A stretch of 64,000 nucleotides of DNA from Pleomorphomonas oryzae DSM 16300 (GTDB taxonomy: Bacteria; Pseudomonadota; Alphaproteobacteria; Rhizobiales; Pleomorphomonadaceae), in contig NZ_AUHB01000006.1 of assembly GCF_000422965.1 (NCBI RefSeq), forward strand, positions 248,001 to 312,000. Reading direction: 5' to 3'. Shown here one piece after another: positions 7,631 to 17,880 of this stretch. The notes beneath the pieces were generated by a model, which saw nothing but the letters and a program-made list of their open reading frames with translations, ran no database searches and had not been told where the DNA came from. Within the stretch, counting starts at the first letter, position 1. Every line of letters begins with the position of its first letter. Both the position numbers and the translations under genes were made by a program.

Positions 7631-9964
7631 ATGGTGATCTTAAGCGTCCTTGTGACGGGCCTATTCGGCCTGATCCTGCTGGGCGGCGGGATTTATCTCG
7701 TCGTTCTCGGAGGCAGTGCCTATTACGTTCTTGCCGGTGGCGGCCTGCTGATCACCGCCCTTCTGCTTTATCGACGAAGCGCCCATGCTCTCACCGTCTA
7801 TGCCGCGGTCCTGTTCGGCACGTTGATCTGGGCGCTGTGGGAGGTTGGCTTCGACTGGTGGCAACTCGGGCCGCGAGGCGGTGTGCCCGTCTTGCTGGGT
7901 CTCTGGCTGCTGCTGCCTTTCGTCCGACGGAAGCTCGACCGAGCACCGACATCTCCGAGCCTTGGCAGTCTGCCGGCGCTGGCTTTGGTCGGCGCCTGCG
8001 CCCTGTCGGCGGTCGTGGCAGGCTGGTCGATGTTCATCGACCCTCACGACTTGGAAGGCCACCTGCCCGGCAAGAAGGGGCAGGCCGCCGCCGATCAGCG
8101 CGGCGTACCCGATGCCGACTGGTGGCAATATGGCCGGACGCCGCTTGGCCAGCGCTATTCGCCGCTCACGCAGATCAACGCCGAGAATGTCAATGATCTC
8201 AAGGAAGCCTGGCGCTACCAGACAGGCGACGTGAAGCGCCCTGAAGATGTCGGCGAGACCACCTATCAGGTAACGCCGCTCAAGGTCGCCGACACGCTCT
8301 ACCTTTGCACGCCGCACAACTGGGCCATCGCCCTCGACGCGGCGACCGGCAAGGAAAAGTGGAAATACGATCCGCAGGTCGGCCTCAATCCCAACCGTCA
8401 GCACCAGACCTGTCGTGGCGTAACCTATTACCGCGACACCGCCGCGACAGCCGCCGCTCCCTGCGCGGAACGCATCTATCTGCCAACCTCCGACGCGCGT
8501 TTGATCGCGCTTGATGCTCGCACCGGTACCGTCTGCACTTCTTTCGCAGACAAGGGCGTGCTGCATCTCGAAACCGGCATGAAATACAAGCCTGAGGGCT
8601 ACTATTACTCGACTTCGCCTCCCGTCATCGCTGGGCGAAAGATCATCATCGGCGGTGCCGTCAACGACAACTATTCGACCCAGGAGCAGTCCGGCGTCAT
8701 CCGTGCCTTCGATGTCGATAGCGGCGCTCTGATCTGGAACTGGGACTCCGGCAACCCGACGCAAACCGCACCGCTGCCGCCGGGCCAGACCTACACCACC
8801 AACTCGCCGAACAGCTGGTCGGTGTTCAGCGTCGATGAAGCGCTGGGGTTAGTCTACATCCCCCTCGGCAATCAGGTGCCCGACCAGCTTGGCATGGGCC
8901 GAAGCGCCAATGTCGAGAAATACTCTTCGTCGATCGTCGCTCTGGACGTGGAAACGGGCAAGGACCGCTGGGTCCGCCAGACCGTCCATCACGACCTCTG
9001 GGACATGGACGTGCCGGCCCAGCCGGCTCTCCTCGATCTGACCAAAGCCGACGGCACCACCGTGCCGGCCCTCGTCGGTGCGACCAAGCAGGGTGACATC
9101 TATGTGCTCGACCGGCGCACAGGCGAGCCGATCATACCCGTCACCGAGCAACCGGCGCCCGGCGGTGCGATCCCCGAAGATTTCTCGGCGAAAACCCAGC
9201 CGATTTCCGCCCTCACCTTTACGCCTCCGCCCCTTCAGGAGCGGGACATGTGGGGCGTCACCATGTTCGATCAGCTGGCTTGCCGCATCAGCTTCCACAA
9301 GCTGAACTACGAGGGCCGCTATACGCCCCCCTCGTTGAACGGCACGCTGGTCTATCCTGGCAACTTCGGCGTCTTCAATTGGGGTAGCGTTGCCGTCGAT
9401 CCCGAACGGCAGGTGATGTTCGGCATGCCGACCTACCTCGCCTTCACCTCGCGTCTCGTGCCGCGGGCCGACATTCCTGCTCCTGGCCAAGGCAGCAAAG
9501 GCAGCGAGCAAGGACTTAATCGTAATGAAGGCGCGCCCTATGGCGTCGTGATGGGGCCGTTCCTCGGCCCGCTCGGAATCCCCTGCCAGTCGCCGCCGTG
9601 GGGCTATGTCGCCGGTGCGGATCTTTCCACCGGCAAGATCGTCTACAAGCATCGGAACGGCACGGTCTACGACATGACAGCCCTTCCCCTGCCGATCAAA
9701 CTCGGCGTACCCGGCATCGGCGGCCCGATGATCACCAAGGGGGGCGTGGCCTTCCTGGCGGCGGCGGTGGACAACTACCTTCGCGCCTATGATCTGACGA
9801 CTGGCAAGCAGCTCTGGCAGGCCCGCCTGCCGGCTGGCGGTCAGGCCACGCCGATGACCTATGCCCTTGCCGACGGCCGCCAGATGGTGGTGATCGTGGC
9901 GGGCGGACACGGATCGATCGGCACCAAGGCGGGCGACTATGTGATCGCCTACTCGCTCCCCTAA
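7631..9964 (+). CDS. gcd: Membrane-bound PQQ-dependent glucose dehydrogenase
   Basis: This 777-residue quinoprotein oxidises glucose (or a related sugar or quinate) in the periplasm to the acid and passes electrons to ubiquinone. About 130 N-terminal residues form five membrane helices, followed by an eight-bladed PQQ propeller starting near WWQYGRTPLGQRYSPL. Family landmarks include LYLCTPHNWAIALDAATGKE, TVHHDLWDMDVPAQP and GGPMITKGGVAFLAA. No PQQ synthesis genes occur in the window. Electrons fed to quinone could be taken by the neighbouring cytochrome bd. Substrate assignment among glucose, quinate and shikimate types is less certain. Confidence 0.9.
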   Translation: MVILSVLVTGLFGLILLGGGIYLVVLGGSAYYVLAGGGLLITALLLYRRSAHALTVYAAVLFGTLIWALWEVGFDWWQLGPRGGVPVLLGLWLLLPFVRRKLDRAPTSPSLGSLPALALVGACALSAVVAGWSMFIDPHDLEGHLPGKKGQAAADQRGVPDADWWQYGRTPLGQRYSPLTQINAENVNDLKEAWRYQTGDVKRPEDVGETTYQVTPLKVADTLYLCTPHNWAIALDAATGKEKWKYDPQVGLNPNRQHQTCRGVTYYRDTAATAAAPCAERIYLPTSDARLIALDARTGTVCTSFADKGVLHLETGMKYKPEGYYYSTSPPVIAGRKIIIGGAVNDNYSTQEQSGVIRAFDVDSGALIWNWDSGNPTQTAPLPPGQTYTTNSPNSWSVFSVDEALGLVYIPLGNQVPDQLGMGRSANVEKYSSSIVALDVETGKDRWVRQTVHHDLWDMDVPAQPALLDLTKADGTTVPALVGATKQGDIYVLDRRTGEPIIPVTEQPAPGGAIPEDFSAKTQPISALTFTPPPLQERDMWGVTMFDQLACRISFHKLNYEGRYTPPSLNGTLVYPGNFGVFNWGSVAVDPERQVMFGMPTYLAFTSRLVPRADIPAPGQGSKGSEQGLNRNEGAPYGVVMGPFLGPLGIPCQSPPWGYVAGADLSTGKIVYKHRNGTVYDMTALPLPIKLGVPGIGGPMITKGGVAFLAAAVDNYLRAYDLTTGKQLWQARLPAGGQATPMTYALADGRQMVVIVAGGHGSIGTKAGDYVIAYSLP

Positions 9965-10238
9965 GACCCGCAGCGCGGCGGTGAACCTCGTCGCCGCGTC
10001 CTGCCAGCTCATTCAACCTGCGTTTTCAGAACTCATCCGTCGCACGAGCTCGAATTGCACGTTTTCGGGGAACAAAGGCCGATGCCTGTGGTTCTCCCAA
10101 AAGACGGGTGAGCGGAGCACGAGCGCCGATGATCCAACAGGGGGCCGCCATCCCCGCCAGCGGCTCGCCGCCCCAGAGCGTTGTGAGCCAGTCGGCGGCG
10201 GCCGGATTTTGCCGAACAGCTAGAATGGAGCGATAAAC
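9965..10238. other. Intergenic region between gcd and katE
   Basis: A GC hairpin without a T-run (CGCGGCG 9974-9980 with CGCCGCG 9992-9998) follows gcd. The katE promoter candidate is at 10062-10093. The remaining 140 bases before the katE start form a long leader in which no gene or riboswitch was recognised. Confidence 0.5.
10062..10093 (+). promoter_or_regulatory. EcfG-type (general stress) promoter candidate for katE
   Basis: TTTTCGGGGAAC (10062-10073), a 17-base spacer and GTT (10091-10093) match the general-stress sigma factor consensus GGAAC-N16-19-GTT. The upstream 12 bases and the spacing are identical to the glgA site. Control of a catalase by EcfG is expected biology in this group. 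Confidence 0.62.
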
Positions 10239-12350
<2,112 letters not shown>

Positions 12351-12352
12351 GA

Positions 12353-12967
12353 ATGCCGATGGCCGATCAAGGTTTGGTCCATGGCCCGCTGGGGCCGGGC
12401 GCGTTGCATCTCTGCGTCGACATGCAACGGCTGTTCGGCCCCGGATACCCTTGGGCGATGCCATGGTTGGAACGGGTGACGCCGACGATCGAGACGATTT
12501 GCGGGCGCCATGCCGATCGCACGCTATTCACGCGCTTCATTCCCGCCGCGCGCCCCGGCGAAGGACGTGGAACTTGGGCACGCTATTATCAGCGCTGGGC
12601 TGACATAACGCTTGAGAAACTCGACCCCGAAGCCGTGCGGATCATACCCGCTCTCGAACGCTTTGCGCCGCCGGCGCGCGTTCTCGACAAACGTGTCTAC
12701 TCCCCATGGACCGAGGGACAGTTGGACGCGATGCTCGCGGCCTCCGATATCGACACGCTGGTCATCACTGGTGGCGAAACAGATGTTTGTGTCTTGGCCT
12801 CGGCGCTTGGGGGCATCGATCGAGGCTTTCGGGTGATCCTCGTGGGCGACGCACTCTGCAGCTTCATCGACAAGACGCACGACGCCTTGATGGAGCTCTA
12901 CCTCACCCGATTTACCGAGCAGCTCGAGGTCGCCAGCGCCGAAGAGGTTCTCGAAAACTGGCGCTAG
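12353..12967 (+). CDS. Isochorismatase-family cysteine hydrolase
   Basis: A 204-residue member of the isochorismatase-like hydrolases, which cleave amides or related bonds through an Asp-Lys-Cys triad. Asp is in LCVDMQRLF (about residue 23), Lys in LDKRVYSPW and the nucleophilic Cys in TDVCVLASALG. The substrate is unknown; nicotinamidase, ureidoacrylate or biuret-type functions cannot be separated here. It follows katE after two bases, so it is almost certainly cotranscribed with the catalase, which hints at a role in stress. Confidence 0.85.
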   Translation: MPMADQGLVHGPLGPGALHLCVDMQRLFGPGYPWAMPWLERVTPTIETICGRHADRTLFTRFIPAARPGEGRGTWARYYQRWADITLEKLDPEAVRIIPALERFAPPARVLDKRVYSPWTEGQLDAMLAASDIDTLVITGGETDVCVLASALGGIDRGFRVILVGDALCSFIDKTHDALMELYLTRFTEQLEVASAEEVLENWR

Positions 12968-13045
12968 CCGGAAAACCGAATCCGGCGGGAACCACCGGCC
13001 ACCTCGCGGGTTGGACACTGGAGCGTTGTTTCAACGGAGAGAGCC

Positions 13046-13252
13046 ATGACTGCCCGTCTGCAGGAACTCGAAGACGAGTATCGCGACTATCTCATCGAAA
13101 GCGGCGACGCACCGCCGGACATTCTCCGTCTCACCGCACAGGATTTCGTTCGCCGCAACCAAGAACTCGCCGCACCCGAGGGACGCCTCGGCGGCAACCG
13201 TTGCGACCCACGCATCACCGAAATGGCCGCCTTGGTCGGCTATCAGGCCTGA
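13046..13252 (+). CDS. Small conserved-looking hypothetical protein
   Basis: A 68-residue soluble protein, rich in charged residues, with an amphipathic first half (LQELEDEYRDYLIESG). The ATG has the ribosome site GGAGAGAG. It is 78 bases downstream of the hydrolase and is followed by two hairpins, so it is probably the last gene of the katE unit. No family recognised. Confidence 0.6.
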   Translation: MTARLQELEDEYRDYLIESGDAPPDILRLTAQDFVRRNQELAAPEGRLGGNRCDPRITEMAALVGYQA

Positions 13253-13258
13253 CGCCCT

Positions 13259-13300
13259 GCCGAGGCAACTTGACCCCCGCCTTATGGCGTTTGCCTCGGC
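13259..13300 (+). terminator. Long hairpin after the katE gene group
   Basis: GCCGAGGCAA (13259-13268) and TTGCCTCGGC (13291-13300) form a perfect 10-bp stem with a smaller CGCC/GGCG stem inside. It begins seven bases after the stop of the small protein and is followed by CAACTTTT. Confidence 0.5.
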
Positions 13301-13308
13301 CAACTTTT

Positions 13309-13354
13309 CCCCGCGAAGCCAAGGTTCCGCCGGGCGCGCGGGGTTTTCTTTTTT
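13309..13354 (+). terminator. Rho-independent terminator
   Basis: CCCCGCG (13309-13315) pairs with CGCGGGG (13337-13343), followed directly by TTTTCTTTTTT. It ends transcription from the katE side, reaching the first base of the convergent ROK gene's stop codon. Confidence 0.75.
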
Positions 13355-14511
13355 CAGCCGCTTGGCGATCGCTCAAAGTCGAAAATGCCCTGTGTTGCCA
13401 ATGCAGCGGCGCCACGAGCCCAGGAGCCAGGGACCCAATCCGGTAGCAGTTCCGGCTTGGAAAAGAACACGCGCTCTTCCATGGCTCGCCGAATAGGTCC
13501 GATAAGGGTCTCGCCGAATTGGACCGCCTCGCCCCCGACGACGATGACCTCCGGATCGAACAGATTGACCAGATCGGCAAGATGGTGGCCGATCCGCGCG
13601 CCGGCTTCTTCAAGAATGGAGATCGCGACCGGAACACCGGCTTCGACCGCCGCCACGAAATCCGCGCGTGACGCCGACTTCGTACCGTGGCTCGCCCGCC
13701 ATACCTCCAGCATGTAGGGCTCAGCCGCGTGGGCCATCAGACACCCGTGACGCCCGCATTCGCAGAGTCTGCCGTTCGGGACCGACGTGATATGGCCGAA
13801 CCTGCCAGCGACGTTGCGAGCGCCTCGGTAGATCTCGCCATTGATGATCAAAGAGGTGCCAATTCCGGTTCCGACGGCGAGCGCAACGAAATTCCGGCGA
13901 TCGCGGCCGGCTCCGAACAGCTTTTGCGCAACGGCAAACGCGCTGATGTCGTCATCGATCCAGGTGGGCACATGCACATGCTCTCCAAGCAGCTCGCCAA
14001 AGGGCAAATCGTGCCAGCCGAAGCGTGGGCTCCGACGACAGATGCCGCTGCTGACATCGACTTCACCGGGAATGGAAACCCCTATCCCCATGACTTCGGA
14101 CTGTAGACGGCCGCTCTCGGCAAGCATCTGGGGCATGGCCTCCGAGATCGCCTTGATCATGCCCGCCGGGCTGGTGTCGGATATCGGTGCGTGCCAGGTC
14201 ACCAGAGGATTGGTCGCAAGATCGGTCAGCACGCAGTCGATGCCGTCGGCGTTGAGCTTGAAACCAAAAGCCAGGTGAGCCTCGTAGTTGATATCGATCG
14301 GAACCGGCCGCCGGCCGGTGGCGCCGCTCACCGCCTCCCGCTCGATGATCAGGGTCTCTTCCACCAGCTCCGCCACCACGAAAGTGACCGCCGCCGGACT
14401 GAGGCCGGTGATGGTTGCGATTTCCGCGCGCGAAACGGGGCCATGGCGGCGCAGGAGGTTGAGGATGAGCCGCCGGTTCAGCGCTCGCGATGTACTGGAA
14501 TTGCCCCGCAC
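13354..14511 (-). CDS. ROK-family transcriptional repressor
   Basis: A 385-residue regulator of the NagC/XylR/Mlc type. Residues 10-60 form a winged helix (PVSRAEIATITGLSPAAVTFVV), followed by a sugar-binding ROK domain with the zinc-binding motif CECGRHGCL. The start is GTG behind AGAGGA. It diverges from a sugar ABC transporter and a beta-galactosidase, so a galactoside or galactose is the likely inducer. A palindrome lies 12 bases before its start, suggesting that it controls itself and the divergent operon. Confidence 0.9.
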   Translation of the reverse strand: MRGNSSTSRALNRRLILNLLRRHGPVSRAEIATITGLSPAAVTFVVAELVEETLIIEREAVSGATGRRPVPIDINYEAHLAFGFKLNADGIDCVLTDLATNPLVTWHAPISDTSPAGMIKAISEAMPQMLAESGRLQSEVMGIGVSIPGEVDVSSGICRRSPRFGWHDLPFGELLGEHVHVPTWIDDDISAFAVAQKLFGAGRDRRNFVALAVGTGIGTSLIINGEIYRGARNVAGRFGHITSVPNGRLCECGRHGCLMAHAAEPYMLEVWRASHGTKSASRADFVAAVEAGVPVAISILEEAGARIGHHLADLVNLFDPEVIVVGGEAVQFGETLIGPIRRAMEERVFFSKPELLPDWVPGSWARGAAALATQGIFDFERSPSG

Positions 14512-14522
14512 GATGTCCTCTT

Positions 14523-14543
14523 AGTTTATTTCTTAAATTAACT
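14523..14543. promoter_or_regulatory. Palindromic operator candidate for the ROK repressor
   Basis: AGTTTATTT (14523-14531) and AAATTAACT (14535-14543) form nine-base arms around CTT and agree in eight of nine positions. Such AT-rich palindromes with TTTATTT/AAATAAA-like arms are typical of NagC/XylR-family sites. It sits between the ROK ribosome site and the -35 of the divergent promoter. Confidence 0.6.
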
Positions 14544-14544
14544 C

Positions 14545-14573
14545 TTGGCGCTCTGCTGAAACTAGGGTATCAG
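14545..14573 (+). promoter_or_regulatory. Sigma-70-type promoter candidate for the galactoside ABC operon
   Basis: TTGGCG (14545-14550), 17 bases, TATCAG (14568-14573). Each box matches four of six consensus bases. It lies directly beside the palindrome, as expected for a repressed promoter, and leaves a leader of about 130 bases. Confidence 0.45.
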
Positions 14574-14711
14574 ATTTCATAAGGCAATCGGGGAGAGGTT
14601 GCCCGCGCGGCTTATTTCCGCGCCTGGAGGCAAACATCAGTCTTGCAGTCATTGAGCTTCGAGCGGGTGCCCGTTCGAGAATGCCTCGTCATGTCTCGGG
14701 AGGAGATTGAT

Positions 14712-15992
14712 ATGGAAAAAGACAAAGGTTCCGTGATCGGTATGCAGCTTGCCACGACGCGCCGCCGGTTCATGATCGGCACCGGCGCCGTGTTGGCTGG
14801 CGGCATGCTCGCCCGGCCGGCCCTCGCTCAGTCGAAGGAGCTGACCATCATTTCCAACATCGGAAATGCAGATCAGCGCGCCGTCCTGCAGCGCCTCGCC
14901 GATGAGTATTCCAAAGCGTCGGGCGTTGCCGTCACCATCAACAACATGGACCACGAAGCCCACAAAACCGCCATCCGCAGCTATCTGGTGGTTGGAGCCC
15001 CCGACGTCTGCTTCTGGTTTTCCGGCAATCGCATGAAGGCCTTCGTCACGCGCGGCCTGTTCGACGACATGTCCGATCTCTATGAGCGCGAGGGCTACAA
15101 AAAGGTTCTCGGCGCGACCACCGGCGCGTTGACGGTCGATGGCAAGCAATATGGCCTGCCGCTCGGCGGCCTGCTGTGGGGCATGTTCTACCGCAGGGAC
15201 GTATTCGAAGCGAAAGGCTGGACTGCGCCCGCCACCATCGAGGATCTCCTGGCACTCGGCGAGCAAGCCAAGTCCGCCGGCATGGTGCCGGTCAGCATGG
15301 GCACCAAGGAGATGTGGCCGGCCGCCGGCTGGTTCGACCATATGAACCTGCGCATCAGCGGCCTGGAGAAGCATCTCGCGCTGATGGACGGCAAACTCGC
15401 CTACACCGACGCCTCGCTCAAGCCGGTGTTCGACAAGTGGGAAGAGCTGATCAAGGCCGACCTGTTCACGCCGAACCACACCTCCTCCGGCTGGGAGCAG
15501 GCGGCCGCCGCGCTGGCCCAGAAGAAGGCGGCCCTGATGGATCTCGGCGGCTTCATCAAATACGGCTTCCCGCCGGAGGACGTCGACAAGATCGCTTACG
15601 CGCCCTTCCCGGTCATCGACAAGAGCATGCCCCGCTACGAGGACTTCTCGCTCAACTCGGTGCACATCCCGAAGAACGGTAAGAACAAGGAAAACGCCCG
15701 CGACTTCCTGGCCTATTTCTACAAGCCGGAAAATCTCGCTGCTTTCCTGGAAGCCGAAAGCGCCGTGCCGCCACGCATCGACTGCCCACCCAGCAAGGAC
15801 CCGCTGATCAATGCCGCGGTCGAGTCGATGAAGACGGTCGTCGGTACCGCCCAGTATTACGATCGCGACACCGATCCGGACATGGCGCAGGAAGGCCTGA
15901 AGGGCTTCCAGGAATTCATGGTCAAGCCCGAGCGCCGCGACCAGATTCTCGAGCGCCTTGAGGGAACGCGCAAGCGGATCTTCAAGGGCTGA
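14712..15992 (+). CDS. Sugar ABC transporter substrate-binding protein (Tat-exported)
   Basis: A 426-residue family 1 (MalE-like) binding protein that captures an oligosaccharide in the periplasm. The ATG at 14712 was chosen for the strong ribosome site GGGAGGAG; an earlier ATG at 14643 lacks one. The N-terminus carries a twin-arginine signal (TTRRRFMIGTGAVLAGG) with cleavage near ARPALAQS. It is the first gene of the import operon and ends 126 bases before the first permease, with a hairpin between them. The adjacent GH42 enzyme points to galactosides as ligand. Confidence 0.9.
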   Translation: MEKDKGSVIGMQLATTRRRFMIGTGAVLAGGMLARPALAQSKELTIISNIGNADQRAVLQRLADEYSKASGVAVTINNMDHEAHKTAIRSYLVVGAPDVCFWFSGNRMKAFVTRGLFDDMSDLYEREGYKKVLGATTGALTVDGKQYGLPLGGLLWGMFYRRDVFEAKGWTAPATIEDLLALGEQAKSAGMVPVSMGTKEMWPAAGWFDHMNLRISGLEKHLALMDGKLAYTDASLKPVFDKWEELIKADLFTPNHTSSGWEQAAAALAQKKAALMDLGGFIKYGFPPEDVDKIAYAPFPVIDKSMPRYEDFSLNSVHIPKNGKNKENARDFLAYFYKPENLAAFLEAESAVPPRIDCPPSKDPLINAAVESMKTVVGTAQYYDRDTDPDMAQEGLKGFQEFMVKPERRDQILERLEGTRKRIFKG

Positions 15993-16028
15993 AGTCTCCA
16001 GGCGGTCGCGGCTTCCCCCCGATCGCTC

Positions 16029-16081
16029 GCCTCGGGCGAGGACATCTCCTCCCTCCCCTCCGGAGCCACCTCGCCCGAGGC
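16029..16081 (+). repeat. Intercistronic stem-loop after the binding-protein gene
   Basis: GCCTCGGGCGAGG (16029-16041) is perfectly complementary to CCTCGCCCGAGGC (16069-16081) across a 27-base loop, with no T-run. Hairpins here usually stabilise the binding-protein mRNA or reduce read-through, giving more binding protein than permease. Confidence 0.65.
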
Positions 16082-16118
16082 CTTCCCATCGGTCACGTAA
16101 CTCAACGGAAACGACCAG

Positions 16119-17003
16119 ATGAGCCAATTCTGGCGGCGTCATCGTCACTGGCTGGCGCCCACCCTCTTCATTCTGCCCGGCGCGTTGCTGTTCGGCATCG
16201 TGATCATTCTGGCCTCGGTCCAGACGATCTGGGTTTCCTTCTTCGACTGGGACAGCGTCGGCCCGATGCAGTGGGTCGGCCTTTCCAATTACGAGCAATT
16301 GGCCGCCGATCCGCAGTTCTATGTCTCGCTGAAAAACAACGTGATCTGGCTTGTCATGTTCATGCTGGCACCGCCGCTGGGGCTTGCCCTCGCCCTGCTG
16401 CTCAACCAGGCGATTGCCGGCATGAAATTCCTGAAATCGCTGTTCTTCGTGCCGCTGGTATTGGCCTCAGTCACCGTTGGCGTCGTCTTCACCTGGGTCT
16501 ACGACCCCACCTTTGGCCTGCTGTCGCTGATCTACGGCTGGTTCGGCGCCACCGCCCCTGCCCTCCTCTCCGACGAGCATCTGGTCAGTTTTGCGGTGGT
16601 GATTGCCGCGCTGTGGCCGCAGATCGCCTTCTGCCTGGTGCTGTTCCTCGCCGGCCTTAACAACCTCAACGAAGACCTGATCGGCGCCGGCCGGGTTGAT
16701 GGGGCGCGCGGCTTTGCCATGCTGCTGCACGTCGTGCTGCCGCAGCTGCGCGAAGTGAGCTTCATCGCCCTGGCGGTCACAGTGATCGGCGCGCTTCGCT
16801 CGTTCGATATGGTGGCGGTCATGACCTCAGGCGGACCGTTCGGCTCGTCCAGCGTGCTCGCCTATCAGATGTACGAGCAGTCGATCTTCTCCTATCGCTT
16901 CGGCTATGGCGCTGCCATCGCCACCGTCCTGTTCGCCATCATGGCGGTATTCATCGCCTGGTATCTGCGCACGCTGCTCCGGCCGGAACGGGAGACTGCC
17001 TGA
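16119..17003 (+). CDS. Sugar ABC transporter permease (MalF/UgpA type)
   Basis: A 294-residue inner-membrane protein with six predicted helices. The EAA-loop that contacts the ATPase reads DLIGAGRVDGARGFAMLLHVVLPQL. Its stop overlaps the ATG of the second permease (TGATG), so the pair is cotranslated and forms the membrane channel of the importer. Confidence 0.92.
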   Translation: MSQFWRRHRHWLAPTLFILPGALLFGIVIILASVQTIWVSFFDWDSVGPMQWVGLSNYEQLAADPQFYVSLKNNVIWLVMFMLAPPLGLALALLLNQAIAGMKFLKSLFFVPLVLASVTVGVVFTWVYDPTFGLLSLIYGWFGATAPALLSDEHLVSFAVVIAALWPQIAFCLVLFLAGLNNLNEDLIGAGRVDGARGFAMLLHVVLPQLREVSFIALAVTVIGALRSFDMVAVMTSGGPFGSSSVLAYQMYEQSIFSYRFGYGAAIATVLFAIMAVFIAWYLRTLLRPERETA

Positions 17004-17854
17004 TGTATCCACGCCCTATTCCGGAAACCGCCCGCTCGGCGCGCGCCGCCTACATTGCCCTCGTCGTCGCCGTGCTTATCCTGTGGCTCCTGCCGCTCGT
17101 CACGGTGATGCTGACCTCGCTGCGCTCCTTCGAGGAGGTGATGGCCGGCAACTACTGGGGATGGCCGAAGTCGTTCAATTTCATCGAGAACTACACGGCC
17201 GTCTTCAAGCAGACGGCGCTGGCTCGCTATTTCGTCAACAGCCTGATCATTACCCTGCCCTCGGTCGTCGGCGTACTAGTGCTGTCGACGCTGACCGGCT
17301 ACGTGCTGTCGCGCCATCGCTTCCCCGGCAACCGCCTGGTCTTTGCGCTGTTCGTCGGCGGCAACTTCCTGCCGGCGCAGATCATGATGATCCCGGTGCG
17401 CGACCTGATGGTCGGCGTCGGCCTCTATGACACCTATTTTGCGCTGATCATCTTCCACACCGCTTTCCAGACGGGCTTTGCCACGCTGTTCATGCGCAAC
17501 TTCATCGCCGCCCTGCCGGACGAGCTGTTCCAGGCCGCCCGCGCCGAGGGCGCGTCGCCCTGGCAGACGCTGTGGCACGTCGTGGTACCGCTGATCCGCC
17601 CGGCCCTTGCCGCGCTGGCCATCCTCACCTTCACCTTCGTCTGGAACGACTATTTCTGGGCGATCGTGCTGACGCAGAGCGACGCCGTCAAACCGGTGAC
17701 AGCCGGCCTCAACAACCTGCGCGGTGAGTGGACTTCCGCCTGGAACCTGGTGGCGGCCGCCACGATCATGGTCGCGATTCCGCCCGTCGCAATGTTCTTC
17801 CTGATGCAGCGTCACTTCATCGCCGGCCTGACCATGGGCGCGGTGAAGGGCTGA
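17003..17854 (+). CDS. Sugar ABC transporter permease (MalG/UgpE type)
   Basis: The second channel subunit, 283 residues and six helices, with the EAA loop LFQAARAEGASPWQTLWHVV. It overlaps the first permease by one base and is followed after 26 bases by the ATPase. Confidence 0.92.
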   Translation: MYPRPIPETARSARAAYIALVVAVLILWLLPLVTVMLTSLRSFEEVMAGNYWGWPKSFNFIENYTAVFKQTALARYFVNSLIITLPSVVGVLVLSTLTGYVLSRHRFPGNRLVFALFVGGNFLPAQIMMIPVRDLMVGVGLYDTYFALIIFHTAFQTGFATLFMRNFIAALPDELFQAARAEGASPWQTLWHVVVPLIRPALAALAILTFTFVWNDYFWAIVLTQSDAVKPVTAGLNNLRGEWTSAWNLVAAATIMVAIPPVAMFFLMQRHFIAGLTMGAVKG

Positions 17855-17880
17855 CCACACACTTTCAAGGATGCCTCCCC

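Noticed and set aside
12353-12358. Starting the cysteine hydrolase inside katE at 12176
   Set aside because: The family core starts only after 12353, and the extra part would be read from another frame of the catalase gene.
14649-16298. 549-codon minus-strand frame opposite the sugar-binding protein gene
   Set aside because: Shadow of a high-GC gene. The plus strand carries a Tat signal, ribosome site and family match.
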